A DNA stretch of 64,000 nt from Caulobacter zeae (GCF_002858925.1 NZ_PJRS01000010.1:186001-250000); one strand, 5' to 3'; shown: positions 44,355 to 54,730, numbered from the stretch's first letter. Numbers and translations are program-made. Notes: generated by a model not told the origin, from the letters alone.

Positions 44355-44963
44355 ATGAAATTCGCACTGTTGGCCGCCGTGGCCGGCGCCGCGCTCGCCT
44401 GCGCCACCGCCGCCTCGGCTGGCGAACTGATCGTCGGCGCCTACAAGCACGACGTCACCTTCATCGGCGAGGCCGTGGGCCTGGGCGCGGCCGGCCGCGA
44501 GGACGGGGTCGACCTGCACCTCGGCTACCGCACCGATCGCCTGGAGAACCTGACCTGGCTGGGCAAGCCGCAGGTCCACGCCTTCGTGTCGCTGAACAGC
44601 GAGAACACCTCCAACTTCGTGGCCGCCGGCTTCTCCTGGCCGATCGATTTCGGCGACAAGGGCGGCTTCTATTTCCGTCCGGGCATGGGCCTGGCCTACA
44701 CCGACGGCGAGACCGGCCTGCCGCCGGTCAACGAGCCGGGCATCAGCCAGGCCGAGATCGATCGCCGCCTGAAGCTCTACAACACCCGCATCGACTTCGG
44801 CTCGAAGGTGCTGTTCCAGCCGGAGCTGGCGCTCGGCTACCGCTTCAACGACCGCTGGGCGACCGAGCTGTCCTACGTGCACCTGTCGAACGGCCAGATC
44901 TTCCACCAAGGCAAGAACCAGGGGCTTGACGATCTGGGCGTGCGCCTGCTTTACGCCTTCTGA
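44355..44963 (+). CDS. PagL-like lipid A 3-O-deacylase family protein
   Basis: 202 residues. A signal peptide (about 1-22) is followed by an eight-strand outer-membrane barrel pattern. The family motif is near the end: ELSYVHLSNGQIFHQG, then NQGLDDLGVRLLYAF. The His-x-Ser pair of the PagL active site is present (HLS), but the Glu usually found in the NPGEN segment is Asp or missing (NQGLDD). It may still act on lipid A or be a structural relative. GAGGGG precedes ATG. A terminator follows. Confidence 0.8.
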   Translation: MKFALLAAVAGAALACATAASAGELIVGAYKHDVTFIGEAVGLGAAGREDGVDLHLGYRTDRLENLTWLGKPQVHAFVSLNSENTSNFVAAGFSWPIDFGDKGGFYFRPGMGLAYTDGETGLPPVNEPGISQAEIDRRLKLYNTRIDFGSKVLFQPELALGYRFNDRWATELSYVHLSNGQIFHQGKNQGLDDLGVRLLYAF

Positions 44964-44969
44964 CTTCGC

Positions 44970-44996
44970 GGGGGCCGCCTGACGGCCCCCCCTTTG
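44970..44996 (+). terminator. Intrinsic terminator after PagL-like gene
   Basis: GGGGGCCG-CCTGA-CGGCCCCC stem with CCTTTG after it. The T-tract is short. Confidence 0.65.
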
Positions 44997-45084
44997 TCGC
45001 CGCACAATCTGACGAACGTCCGCCGCCGAGTCCTGTCGAAGGGCCGCGGGCGCTACCGGGCAGGTGACAAGGCATATCTCTATC

Positions 45085-46371
<1,287 letters not shown>

Positions 46372-46377
46372 TTTGCT

Positions 46378-46555
46378 GACGCTCCCCCTGAAGGGGGAGG
46401 ATCTTGAGCGAGAAACCTCCCCCTGTGGGGGAGGCGGCCGAAGGCCGGTGGGGGGCCGTTATCAGCCTCCACCGACCTTCGCCGATTTCGCAAACTCCCC
46501 CACCGATCGCTGCGCGATCGCCTCCCCCGTAGGGGGGTTCCTTACAAAGCCGGCG
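46378..46555. repeat. Palindromic intergenic repeat, family A (compound)
   Basis: A short unit CTCCCCCTGAAGGGGGAG is followed by a full unit with CCTCCCCCTGTGGGGGAGGC, GGCCGAAGGCCGG, CGATCGCTGCGCGATCG and CCTCCCCCGTAGGGGGG. The spacer is diverged (TTATCAGCCTCC). It lies between purA and an unknown gene. Confidence 0.78.
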
Positions 46556-46603
46556 CTCCCGCCATCCGCTAATCCCCATTCCGGGGACTACCTGCGGTCA
46601 CGG

Positions 46604-46618
46604 TTAGCGTTTGTTTAG
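46604..46618 (+). promoter_or_regulatory. Degenerate CtrA-like site
   Basis: TTAG-N7-TTAG, i.e. the CtrA consensus TTAA-N7-TTAA with one change in each half, 47 nt before the TTG start of the next gene. Spacing is right, bases are imperfect. Confidence 0.25.
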
Positions 46619-46664
46619 TCCGCCAACGCTACAACTTCCCCCGTAACCAAGGGGGCTCCTGATC

Positions 46665-47804
46665 TTGTCCGCGCGCCGAAAGCTCGCTCCCGTCCGCAAG
46701 CCGGACCGCCTGACGCGCAGCCTGCGCGCCCTGGAGCGCACCGCGTCGACCAGTCGGGTGCTGAACCTGCTGGCCATCGCCGCCGACAGCAGCCAGCGGC
46801 CCGAATATTCCCAGCACCCGCTGTTTCGCAACCGGGTCCTCAACAACGCGCTGATCGTCAAGCACCGCCTGCGCAGCGACGACCTCTTCCTGTTCGACGA
46901 GGCGCGCCCGACGGCGACCAAGATCATCATCCCGTTCGAGCGCAGCGACCTGTCGCTGGGCGGCCAGTCGTTCTTCGTGGGCCAGCGCGGCTGGATCGAC
47001 CTGCTGCGCGAGGCCTGCAACGACCCGTCGGACATGACGCGGGACCTGGCCACGCTGCGCATGATCGACATGCTGCCGTCGCTGGACCCGTTCCTGCTGC
47101 GCGAGCACCTGCGCCGCCACGGCATGATCGTGGCCCCCTGCTACTTCGCCCTGTCGCCGAGCGACCTGGAGCAGATGCAGGGCTTCGTGGCCGTCGAGAT
47201 TTCGCGGCTGATCGACCTGGCCTACCGCGACAGCGGCCGGGTCAACGGCGCGGCCGCCGCCCGCCTGGTCGAGGCCTTGCTGTCCACCGACGTCGACGAG
47301 CGGCTGGAGCCGCTGCGCGAGACCCTGGTGCTGGAAGGCGAGAGCTTCAAGGAGGGCGTCTTCAGCTGGAAGGGCTTCCTCTATTACAAGTGGATGCTCA
47401 CGCGCCTGTGGCCGCAGCTGACCGCCACGGCCGGCGAAATCGGCCAGATGGTCATCACCGGCGCCCGCGAGGCCGAGACGGCCCGCTATGTCGACGACGC
47501 CCGCAAGCGCCTGCAGCAGGGCGTGGTGCTGGAACGCGCCGCGGTGCTGCGCACCATCAAGGTCTATGACGACGCCTTCGAGGACCTGATCGACAACGGC
47601 AAGCCCCAGGCCTTCCGCGAGTTCCTGCTGCGCGCGCCCGACATGTTCCTGTCCCTGGGCGAGAAGGTCGGGGTGATCTCGCACATCGCCAGCTTCTGGC
47701 GCTATCGCTTCCCGGAGGGCCAGCCGGCCATCGTCGACGTGGAAGAAGCCGTCGACATCCTGCAGGACTTCGACTCCGGGCTGTCGGCCTCGCTGGCGGT
47801 CTAG
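46665..47804 (+). CDS. Protein of unknown function, helical
   Basis: 379 residues, soluble and predicted almost entirely helical, with paired basic/acidic stretches (LTRSLRALERTASTSRVLN, RPTATKIIIPFERSDLSLGG, GVFSWKGFLYYKWMLTRLWP). There is no Walker, HTH or metal motif. The start is a TTG with AGGGGGC about ten bases upstream. It sits between purA and a receiver-like gene on the same strand and may form a unit with the latter. It has the feel of a lineage-conserved regulatory scaffold, but that is a guess. Confidence 0.7.
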   Translation: MSARRKLAPVRKPDRLTRSLRALERTASTSRVLNLLAIAADSSQRPEYSQHPLFRNRVLNNALIVKHRLRSDDLFLFDEARPTATKIIIPFERSDLSLGGQSFFVGQRGWIDLLREACNDPSDMTRDLATLRMIDMLPSLDPFLLREHLRRHGMIVAPCYFALSPSDLEQMQGFVAVEISRLIDLAYRDSGRVNGAAAARLVEALLSTDVDERLEPLRETLVLEGESFKEGVFSWKGFLYYKWMLTRLWPQLTATAGEIGQMVITGAREAETARYVDDARKRLQQGVVLERAAVLRTIKVYDDAFEDLIDNGKPQAFREFLLRAPDMFLSLGEKVGVISHIASFWRYRFPEGQPAIVDVEEAVDILQDFDSGLSASLAV

Positions 47805-47903
47805 GCAAGGCGAACTGACGCACAGGTCGCCTCCGGATCATCAAGCGGTTTTTTACCCTCCTTGGGGTAAGAGTCGGGTTCGATCCTCTGGAGACCCCGC
47901 CCC

Positions 47904-48707
47904 GTGTTCGACGGCAACCCTCGCACCCTGCAGCGCATCGCCGCCAAGATGCAGCGCGTGCTGGTCGTCGACCCGAGCACGGCCGCCGTCCGCCTGCTGG
48001 GCGACCAGCTGCGCCACGTGGGCAATGTGCAGGTCTTTTCCGCCCCGACCATCGAGCAGGGCTGGGGGATGGTGCGCACCGTCGACCCGCAGATGATCTT
48101 CGTCGAGCATTCCAGCGCAGGCGTCGACGGCCTGGCCCTGGCCAAGAAGATCCGCCGCAGCGATCTGGCCTGCCGCCAGGCCCCGATCATCATGTGCACC
48201 GCCGAGGCCACCGCCGAGGCGATCTTCGGCGCTCGCGACGCCGGCATCCATGAATTCATGCGCAAGCCGTTCACAATCAAGGACCTGGAACGGCGCCTGG
48301 AAGCAGTGACGCTGAAGCCGCGGGACTGGGTGGAGGCCGTGCAATATGTCGGTCCCGACCGCCGCCGCTTCAACTCGGCCGAATACAAGGGCCCGCGCAA
48401 GCGCAAGGCCGACGCGGCCGGCACGCCCGCCGCCCGCCTGTCCCAGGCCCTGCGTATCGTCAAATCCGCCGCCCAGTCGCTGGACAGCGATCCGGCCCAG
48501 GCCCGCCGCGCCCTGGCCGCCCAGGCAGCCGAACTGCGCGCCGTCGGCGAGGCGGTGAAGGAACCGCGCCTGATCGAGGCCGCCAACGCGCTCAGCGCCA
48601 TGACCCAGGTCGAGGTCACCGGCGCCATGGCCCGCGCCGAACTGGTCAAGCGCATCGACGTGCTGATGGGCTTCATGACCGACGAAGGCAACGGCCGCGC
48701 GGCCTAG
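47904..48707 (+). CDS. Receiver-domain protein with Glu at the phosphorylation site
   Basis: 267 residues. Residues about 16-140 form a CheY-like receiver: VLVVDPSTAAVRLLGDQL, IFVEHSSAGVDGLALAKKI, IIMCTAEAT, and the conserved Lys in HEFMRKPF. The place of the phospho-acceptor Asp is Glu (FVEHSSAGVDG), and the acidic pocket has only one Asp. The C-terminal ~110 residues are helical. A fixed phosphomimetic or ligand-independent state is likely. Start is GTG 47904 with GGAG upstream. Confidence 0.8.
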   Translation: MFDGNPRTLQRIAAKMQRVLVVDPSTAAVRLLGDQLRHVGNVQVFSAPTIEQGWGMVRTVDPQMIFVEHSSAGVDGLALAKKIRRSDLACRQAPIIMCTAEATAEAIFGARDAGIHEFMRKPFTIKDLERRLEAVTLKPRDWVEAVQYVGPDRRRFNSAEYKGPRKRKADAAGTPAARLSQALRIVKSAAQSLDSDPAQARRALAAQAAELRAVGEAVKEPRLIEAANALSAMTQVEVTGAMARAELVKRIDVLMGFMTDEGNGRAA

Positions 48708-48719
48708 CGACTTTTGCTC

Positions 48720-48856
48720 CTCCCCTGTGAAACGGGGGAGGTGGCGCGGCGCTACCAGCGCCGTGACGGAGGGGGCGACCGCCGCCTCGGCGCCCAGTCT
48801 CGCCCCCTCCACCACTTCGTGGTCCCCCTCCCCCGCAAGCGGGGGAGGGGCGCCTA
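48720..48856. repeat. Palindromic intergenic repeat, family A variant
   Basis: The arms CTCCCCTGTGAAACGGGGGA and CCCCTCCCCCGCAAGCGGGG with GGGGAGGGG enclose GGCGCTACCAGCGCC and GGACCACGAAGTGG-type inner dyads. It lies between convergent genes, directly ahead of a hairpin plus family B unit. Confidence 0.65.
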
Positions 48857-48864
48857 AACGAGAA

Positions 48865-48903
48865 ACGCCGCGAAAGCCGATCAGCTTTCGCGGCGTCTTG
48901 CTT
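48865..48903 (+). terminator. Terminator-like hairpin linked to family B repeat
   Basis: ACGCCGCGAAAGC-CGATCA-GCTTTCGCGGCGT is a perfect 13-bp stem followed by CTTGCTTTTG. It is nearly the same as the hairpin at 37116. Confidence 0.8.
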
Positions 48904-48905
48904 TT

Positions 48906-48961
48906 GAGAGACCCCTCATCCGTCGGCTTTCGCCGACACCTTCTCCCGCAAGGGGAGAAGG
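48906..48961. repeat. Palindromic repeat, family B
   Basis: GAGAGACCCCTCATCCGTCG, inner GTCGGCTTTCGCCGAC and end hairpin CTTCTCCCGCAAGGGGAGAA, just after the terminator hairpin, as at 37157. Confidence 0.8.
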
Positions 48962-48977
48962 GTCTCGCATCGTCCGA

Positions 48978-51266
48978 TCAGAACGCCATGCGGGCGATCA
49001 GCTGGAACACCGGGCCGGCCTGCTCGCGCTCGAGTTCGTACTCGTCGAAGCTGCGGTCGAGCTGGTCCTCGATGGTGGTGAACTTGTTGAAGCTCTCCTT
49101 CTTGGAGGCGTCCAGCAGGTTCGAGCCGGTCAGGCGGATGGTGATGTCCTTGCCGATGCGCTTCTCGACGAACATCTCCAGGTCGCCGCCATAGGTGGTG
49201 GTGACTTCCTCGCCGACGACGCGGCTGTAGGCCTCGCCCTGCTTGCGGTAGGTCACGCCGAACGAGGCGCCCCAGGTCGGCAGGTCCTGGATGAAGCCGA
49301 CGTTCAGCACGTAGTCCGACTGGCTGTTGAACTTGCGCGAGCCGAACTCGTCGTCGATGTCGCTGTCCAGCCACGAGTAGTTCAGGAACACGCCGGTGTT
49401 CTCGAGGCCGATGACGGTCAGCGGGGTCGAGAGGTCGAACTCGATACCCCAGACCTTGCCGTCGCCGGCGTTGCGCGCCGAGTAGACGAAGGTGCCGTCG
49501 CCTTCGCTGCCTTCGTCGCCCGTGTTGTAGAGCTCCAGCAGGTCGTTGACCTTGCGGTAGAAGACATTGACGCCAGCGACGCCCGCGCGGCCCAGGCGGC
49601 GCTCATAGCCGACGTCCAGGCCCCAGGCCGTTTCCGGCTTCAGGGTGGGCACGCCGATGAAGTCGTTGTCGCCCAGTTCGGCTTCCAGGGTCGCCGGCGA
49701 CAGGTACTCGAAGCTGGGACGGCGGACCGTGCGGGCCGTGGCGGCGTAGAACTGGTCGCTGGCCGTCAGGTTGTAGCGCACCGAGGCCGACGGCAGCAGG
49801 ATCTTGTAGTCGGCGTCGTAGGTGTCGCCCGAGGTGCGGTCCTCGATCGAGACGTCGGTGGTCTCGTAGCGCAGGCCCGCTTCCCATTTCAGCGCGCCGG
49901 ACTTGCCCGACAGCATCACGTAGGGGTCCAGGCGGGTCTGCTCGAAGGTCGAGTCGCCGCCGGCGATCGGGGCATAGGCGCCGAAGGCGGGCGGGTTGGC
50001 CTGGGGCAGGTTGTAGCGGTTGCGCGGAACCTCGGTGAAGTAGGTGTCGCGTTCCTTCTTCTCGTACTGCAGGCCGAACTCCAGTTCGGCGCCGAACGAC
50101 AGGTCACGCTCGTGCTCGAGCTTGGCCGAGACCTCGGTGTCGTCGATGTCGCGGCGCGACTTGTCGCGGGTGATGCGGTCGCCGTCCGGGAACGGGATCG
50201 CGTCGCGCAGGTACTCGATCTCGTCCTCGAACTCGTCTTCCTTGCCCTTGAAGCCGGCGTAGCCGAGCTTCACCGAGGTGCGGCCGCCCAGCATGTCGCG
50301 CTTGTACTTGCCGGTCAGCGACCAGCTGTCCTGGTCGATCTGGACGTCGTTGTTGTTGATCGTCTGGATGTTGGCGTTGGTGCGGATGTCCTTGGCGTAC
50401 TCGATCGAGTCCTCGTCCTGCGTGCGGTCGGTGCGGACGAAGAAGCCGGCCAGCGACAGGTCCCCCCCGGCCACCGGAACCTGGTAGCTGGCGTTGACCG
50501 AATAGTCGGTGCCGTTGCGGGTGTCGGTCTGGACCTCGCTGTTGTCGAGCGTGCCGTTCGGCTCGTCGTAGCGCAGGCTGGTCTTGAGCTTGGGATTGCG
50601 ACGGCCCTGCAGGTTGGCGCCGATCAGCAGGCGGCCGGGGCCGACCTGACCGCCCCACACGCCGCCGACGGTCTCGCGGATGCGCTTGTCGTCGAACATC
50701 ATCGCGCCGGCGCGGACGAAGCCGCCATCCAGGGCGTAGGCGTCGCGCAACACGATGTTGATGGCGCCGGCGACGGCGTCGCCGCTGCGGTTGGCGCTGG
50801 CGCTACGGACGATCTCGATGCGCTCGATCAGCTCGGCCGGGATGCGGTCGACGAAGAACGAGCCGTCGGCGCCGGCGCCGAACGCGCCCGAGCCCGAACC
50901 GGCGCCCGGGACCTTCTCGCCGTTGATCAGGATCTGGGTATAGGCCGGGTCGAGGCCGCGCAGGCGCACGCCGTCCGATTCCAGCACGTCCGACAGGAAG
51001 GCCACCGAGGGCACGCGCTTGAGAGCGTCGCCGGCGCTGAGCGGCTCGAAGCGCTGGAAGTAGTCGAGGCCGTACTCCAGGACCGGAGCGGTCTCCTCGG
51101 TGCGGTTGCGATAGGCGATGCCGGCCTGGACGACCACTTCGGAAGCGGTGACCGGTTCTTCGGCGGCGGTGGCGATCGGGGCGTCGGCCAGGTCGGCGGC
51201 CGCGGCCTGGGCGGCGAGCGCCAGCGGAGCGATGGCGCACAGCGCCAGCAGAGCGGTCTTCTTCAT
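48978..51266 (-). CDS. TonB-dependent outer-membrane receptor
   Basis: 762 residues. A signal peptide is followed at about residues 45-165 by a plug with DALKRVPSVAFLSDVLESDG, VRLRGLDPAYTQILINGEKV and ELIERIEIVRSASANRSGDA. The barrel ends in a terminal Phe (LIARMAF). The plug is of the YncD/Fe-citrate-like short type (RIEIVR then SGDAVAGAINIVLR). Start ATG 51266 gives a standard signal; upstream in-frame codons run into intergenic DNA. Ligand unknown. Confidence 0.92.
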   Translation of the reverse strand: MKKTALLALCAIAPLALAAQAAAADLADAPIATAAEEPVTASEVVVQAGIAYRNRTEETAPVLEYGLDYFQRFEPLSAGDALKRVPSVAFLSDVLESDGVRLRGLDPAYTQILINGEKVPGAGSGSGAFGAGADGSFFVDRIPAELIERIEIVRSASANRSGDAVAGAINIVLRDAYALDGGFVRAGAMMFDDKRIRETVGGVWGGQVGPGRLLIGANLQGRRNPKLKTSLRYDEPNGTLDNSEVQTDTRNGTDYSVNASYQVPVAGGDLSLAGFFVRTDRTQDEDSIEYAKDIRTNANIQTINNNDVQIDQDSWSLTGKYKRDMLGGRTSVKLGYAGFKGKEDEFEDEIEYLRDAIPFPDGDRITRDKSRRDIDDTEVSAKLEHERDLSFGAELEFGLQYEKKERDTYFTEVPRNRYNLPQANPPAFGAYAPIAGGDSTFEQTRLDPYVMLSGKSGALKWEAGLRYETTDVSIEDRTSGDTYDADYKILLPSASVRYNLTASDQFYAATARTVRRPSFEYLSPATLEAELGDNDFIGVPTLKPETAWGLDVGYERRLGRAGVAGVNVFYRKVNDLLELYNTGDEGSEGDGTFVYSARNAGDGKVWGIEFDLSTPLTVIGLENTGVFLNYSWLDSDIDDEFGSRKFNSQSDYVLNVGFIQDLPTWGASFGVTYRKQGEAYSRVVGEEVTTTYGGDLEMFVEKRIGKDITIRLTGSNLLDASKKESFNKFTTIEDQLDRSFDEYELEREQAGPVFQLIARMAF

Positions 51267-51413
51267 CGGAACATCCCCACGGACACTCCGCGCCATCGGC
51301 CCGACACCGGGGGACACGGGTGTTCTTGTCGGGGGAGGGCATAGTTTCGCCACAACTCTTGAGCCAGAGAAGTTTCGGCGACAGTTTTATTGCGGTTTTA
51401 TGTAGATGCGCGG

Positions 51414-51433
51414 ATGATCCGTGCGCGGATCAT
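51414..51433. promoter_or_regulatory. Dyad upstream of second TonB receptor
   Basis: ATGATCCG-TGCG-CGGATCAT is a perfect 8-bp dyad, and TGCGCGGAT also occurs twice as a direct repeat (51407, 51422). It is about 150 nt ahead of the receptor start, a plausible operator. Confidence 0.4.
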
Positions 51434-51452
51434 AACGGCGCCTTCACCCGCC

Positions 51453-51500
51453 AAGGAACCTCCCCTGTGGGGGAGGTCCCGAAGGCTGGCGACGGCGCCG
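51453..51500. repeat. Partial family A repeat
   Basis: AAGGAACCTCCCCTGTGGGG followed by GAGGTCCCGAAGGCTGGCG, one end of a family A element. It lies just after engB (on its strand) and is truncated. Confidence 0.6.
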
Positions 51501-51501
51501 T

Positions 51502-52152
51502 CTAGCTCAGGCAGGTGCGCTGGATCTCGGCCCGCAGTTCCGGCAGGCCCAGCCCCTTTTCCGACGAGGTGGCGATCACCCGCGGGAAGGCGGCCGGGCG
51601 CTTGGCGATGGCCTTCAGCGTGTCGGCCACGACCTTGTCGACCTCGGGCGGCTTGATCTTGTCGGCCTTGGTCAGGACGATCTGGTAGGACACCGCCGAG
51701 ATGTCGAGCGCGTCCATGGCCTCGGCGTCGACCTTCTTGAGGCCGTGGCGCGCGTCGATCAGCAGGTAGACCCGCTTGAGGTTCGGGCGGCCGCGCAGGA
51801 ACTGGCGGCCCAGGTCCTGGAACTTGCTGGCCGTCGAGCGCGAGACGCGCGCGAAGCCGTAGCCCGGCAGGTCGACGAGCCGCAGCTGCTCGGCCAGCAG
51901 GAAGAAGTTCAACTCGCGCGTGCGGCCCGGCTCGTTGGAGGCGCGGGCCAGGTACTTCTGGCCGACGAGGCCGTTGATCAGGCTCGACTTGCCGACGTTG
52001 GAGCGGCCGGCGAAGGCCACTTCCGGCAGGTCGGCGGGCGGCAGGCCGTCCATGCGGACGGCCCCCATCATGAACGAGACCGGCTGGGCGAACAGCACCC
52101 GGGCCGCCTCGATCTCCTCGTCAGAGTAGAGAGGCTCGATCGGATCGGTCAT
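51502..52152 (-). CDS. engB: Ribosome biogenesis GTPase EngB/YihA
   Basis: 216 residues. G1 [14 protein letters not shown]3 [12 protein letters not shown]4 TKADKI. An N-terminal extension (about 1-40) precedes the G domain. It is required for 50S assembly in several bacteria. Its ATG overlaps the yidC stop by one base (TGATG), so it is coupled to yidC. It is the last gene of the rpmH-rnpA-yidC-engB cluster. Confidence 0.96.
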   Translation of the reverse strand: MTDPIEPLYSDEEIEAARVLFAQPVSFMMGAVRMDGLPPADLPEVAFAGRSNVGKSSLINGLVGQKYLARASNEPGRTRELNFFLLAEQLRLVDLPGYGFARVSRSTASKFQDLGRQFLRGRPNLKRVYLLIDARHGLKKVDAEAMDALDISAVSYQIVLTKADKIKPPEVDKVVADTLKAIAKRPAAFPRVIATSSEKGLGLPELRAEIQRTCLS

Positions 52153-53999
52153 CAGGTCGCCGTCGCTGACTTGCCGGTCAGCCGGCCGATGATCTTGTCG
52201 ATCGGGTTCTCGACCTTGTAGCGGCGCATGATGATGTACTGCTGGATGATCGTCAGCACGTTGCTCCAGCACCAGTAGATCACCAGGCCGACGGCGAAGC
52301 CCGACAGCGTGAATGTGAAGATGATCGGGAACAGCTGGAAGATCTTCTGCTGCATCGGGTCGCCGGCCGGCGGGTTCATCGCCGTGGTCAGCCACATGGT
52401 GAAGCCGTAGAGCAGCGGCCACACGCCCAGGTGAGCGATCATGGCGCCGACGAAGGGCAGCATGCCCGGATCCCACGGGATCAGGCCGAACAGGTTGAAG
52501 ATGGTGGTCGGATCCGGCGCCGACAGGTCCTGGATCCAGCCGAAGAACGGCGCGTGCCGCATTTCGATGGTCACCGTCAGCACCTTGTACAGCGAGTAGA
52601 ACACCGGGATCTGGATCAGCATGGGCACGCAGCCCATGAACGGGTTGATCTTCTCCTTGGCGTACAGCGCCATCATCTCCTGCTGCTGCTTGGCGGGGTC
52701 TTCCTTGTGCTTGGCGCGCAGCTTCTCGACCTCGGGGGCGACCTTCTTCATCTTCGCCATCGACTCGTAGCTCTTGTCCGCCAGCGGATAGAGCAGGAGC
52801 TTCAGGGTCACGGTCAGCAGCATGATGGCGATGCCGAAGTTGCCGACCAGCTTGTAGAAGACCTCCAGCACGTTGAAGATCGGGCGGGTGATCAGGGCGA
52901 ACATGCCCCAGTCCACGGCCCATTCGAAACGCGGGATGGCCTGGGCCTTCTTGTCCCAGAACTGCCACCAGGCCGGGGTCTGGCCTTCGCCGTACTCGTA
53001 CTTGCGCAGCAGCGGCACGGTCTTGGCGCCGGCGAACAGGCGGGTCGTCTCGGTGACGGCCTGGCCCGGGTTCACGGTCTTGGCGACGGCGGCGAAGTTG
53101 GCTTCGTAGACGTCCACGCCGCCGACGGGGGTGACGTTGTACTGGGCGTTGATACGCTCGTTCTGGGTCGGGATCAGGGCCGTCAGCCAGTACTTGTCGG
53201 TGATGCCGGTCCAGCCGCCGACCGAAGTGATGGTCTGCTGCGGCTTGTCCTTCTTCCACTTCTGGTACTTGGACTGCTCGAGCTTGTAGTCCTTCTCGCC
53301 CAGCATGCCGATCGCCCCTTCGTGGACGATGTGGTTCTTGCCGAGGTCGGCCGGGACGCCCCAGCGGCGCACCGAGGCGTAGGGCGTGATCGACACCGGC
53401 TGGCCGCCGTTGTTGCGGACGCTGTCGGTGACGGTGAACATGGCGTCGGCGTCGACGGCGATGGTGCGGTTGAACACCAGGCCCGCGCCGTTGTCATAGG
53501 TCAGGGTGACGGGCGAGCCCGGACGCAGGGTCTGGCCCGGCGCGGCGGTCCACACCGTGTCCTGGCCCGGCATGGCGCCGAGGTTCTGGCCGCTCCAGCC
53601 GAACAGCGTGAAGAACGCGTTCTCCGCGCCGGCGGGGCGCAGCAGCTCGACCGGCGGCGAGGCCTTGTCGGTGGTCTGGCGATAGCGCTTGAGCAGCAGG
53701 TCGTCGACGCTGCCGCTCTTCAGCGAAACCGAGCCCGACAGGGTCGGGGTGTCGATCGGGATGCGCGGGCTGGCGGCCTTGGCCGCTTCGCGCGACAGCT
53801 TGATCGGCTGCGGCTTGCCGTCCGGTCCGATGGCCATGCCCGGATTGGCGGCGGCGGCCTGAGCCTCGGCGGCCTTCTTGGCGCGCGCGGCGGCTTCCTG
53901 CTTCTTCTGGTTCGGGCCCAGCACGAAGAATTGGTAGCCGATCAGGATCGCCAACGCGCTGACGATGAAGACCAGCGTGTTCTTGTTGTCGTTCTGCAT
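52152..53999 (-). CDS. yidC: Membrane protein insertase YidC
   Basis: 615 residues. TM1 (about 9-27) is followed by a large periplasmic domain (about 60-330), then the conserved core of five helices with [60 protein letters not shown], the cytoplasmic coiled region [20 protein letters not shown], and a basic C-terminal tail. It inserts Sec-dependent and independent membrane proteins. The gene follows rnpA by six bases with no yidD between, unlike many genomes. Confidence 0.97.
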   Translation of the reverse strand: MQNDNKNTLVFIVSALAILIGYQFFVLGPNQKKQEAAARAKKAAEAQAAAANPGMAIGPDGKPQPIKLSREAAKAASPRIPIDTPTLSGSVSLKSGSVDDLLLKRYRQTTDKASPPVELLRPAGAENAFFTLFGWSGQNLGAMPGQDTVWTAAPGQTLRPGSPVTLTYDNGAGLVFNRTIAVDADAMFTVTDSVRNNGGQPVSITPYASVRRWGVPADLGKNHIVHEGAIGMLGEKDYKLEQSKYQKWKKDKPQQTITSVGGWTGITDKYWLTALIPTQNERINAQYNVTPVGGVDVYEANFAAVAKTVNPGQAVTETTRLFAGAKTVPLLRKYEYGEGQTPAWWQFWDKKAQAIPRFEWAVDWGMFALITRPIFNVLEVFYKLVGNFGIAIMLLTVTLKLLLYPLADKSYESMAKMKKVAPEVEKLRAKHKEDPAKQQQEMMALYAKEKINPFMGCVPMLIQIPVFYSLYKVLTVTIEMRHAPFFGWIQDLSAPDPTTIFNLFGLIPWDPGMLPFVGAMIAHLGVWPLLYGFTMWLTTAMNPPAGDPMQQKIFQLFPIIFTFTLSGFAVGLVIYWCWSNVLTIIQQYIIMRRYKVENPIDKIIGRLTGKSATAT

Positions 54000-54005
54000 T
54001 GAGAC

Positions 54006-54482
54006 TTAACCGGGATCGGAGGGTTCGGGCGCTTGCGCGTGCGAAGAGGGTGAGGCGGGCGCGGGAGAGATAGCCCCAGATTGGGCAGGCTTGCTCCCGC
54101 GGTCGATTTCGGCCGCGAGGCTTATCAGCGCGGCTTTTACATCGTCAAGCAAACGCCCCCAGGGCCGCGAGCGCGTGCCGCCGCGAGCGATGAACACATA
54201 GTCGCAACCGGGGCGTCCATGAAGGGGCAGAAGCAGCCTGGCCGCCTCTCGAAGGCGTCTTTTGGCGCGATTTCGCTCCACCGAGCCGCCGACCTTCTTG
54301 GAGGCGGTGAAGCCGACCCGGATCAGGGCGTTCTCGTCGGACCGCGGGCGCAGTTGCATGAAGACGGCGCCGCGTGACAGCGAGGGCGCCTTGGCGGCCT
54401 TGAGGAAGTCGGCGCGCACCTTGAGGCGCTCGATCTTCGGCCCCTTCTGCGGGGCGGCGGCCGAAACTTGGGAATCGGTCAT
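54006..54482 (-). CDS. rnpA: Ribonuclease P protein component
   Basis: 158 residues, longer than the usual ~120 because of a Ser/Pro/Ala-rich C-terminal tail (about 130-158). The core has LKVRADFLKAAKAPSLSRG, VGFTASKKVGGSVERNRAKR (the RNR motif) and REAARLL, which bind the RNA subunit and pre-tRNA leader. It is six bases before yidC. A terminator-like hairpin separates it from rpmH. Confidence 0.95.
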   Translation of the reverse strand: MTDSQVSAAAPQKGPKIERLKVRADFLKAAKAPSLSRGAVFMQLRPRSDENALIRVGFTASKKVGGSVERNRAKRRLREAARLLLPLHGRPGCDYVFIARGGTRSRPWGRLLDDVKAALISLAAEIDRGSKPAQSGAISPAPASPSSHAQAPEPSDPG

Positions 54483-54483
54483 G

Positions 54484-54542
54484 AAAAAAGCCGCCCTTTC
54501 CGGCGCAGGCTGTAGGCCTGGTTCTGGGAAGGGGCGGCTTTT
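54484..54542 (-). terminator. Attenuator-like hairpin between rpmH and rnpA
   Basis: On the minus strand AAAAGCCGCCCCTTCC pairs with GGAAAGGGCGGCTTTTTT with a long loop. The T-run ends directly before the rnpA ATG. It should reduce read-through from rpmH, so more L34 than RnpA would be made. Confidence 0.7.
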
Positions 54543-54577
54543 GTCATGTCGTACGATCCTGCCGAAGCAGGAAAGAA

Positions 54578-54595
54578 GAGCGGGGGACCCCGCTC
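54578..54595 (-). terminator. Short hairpin after rpmH
   Basis: GAGCGGGG-TC-CCCCGCTC (minus strand) lies directly after the rpmH stop, followed by TTCTTTCC. Weak T-tract; probably a partial terminator or RNA-stabilising stem. Confidence 0.55.
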
Positions 54596-54730
54596 CTAGG
54601 CCGTCAGGCGCTTGCGGCCCTTGGCGCGGCGACGCGCGACGATCTTTTGACCATTCTTGGTGGCCATGCGGGCGCGGTAGCCATGACGGCGGGCTCGCAC
54701 GAGCTTCGACGGCTGGAATGTCCGCTTCAC
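54596..54730 (-). CDS. rpmH: 50S ribosomal protein L34
   Basis: 44 residues, [20 protein letters not shown] and then a basic stretch to RKRLTA, the canonical L34 sequence. The start codon is GTG at 54730. It heads the rpmH-rnpA-yidC-engB cluster. It is too short for many ORF tools and is identified by sequence alone. Confidence 0.95.
   Translation of the reverse strand: MKRTFQPSKLVRARRHGYRARMATKNGQKIVARRRAKGRKRLTA

Noticed and set aside
47870-47900. A GGTTCGATCC-like segment resembling a tRNA T-arm
   Set aside because: No acceptor stem, D-arm or anticodon arm can be formed around it.
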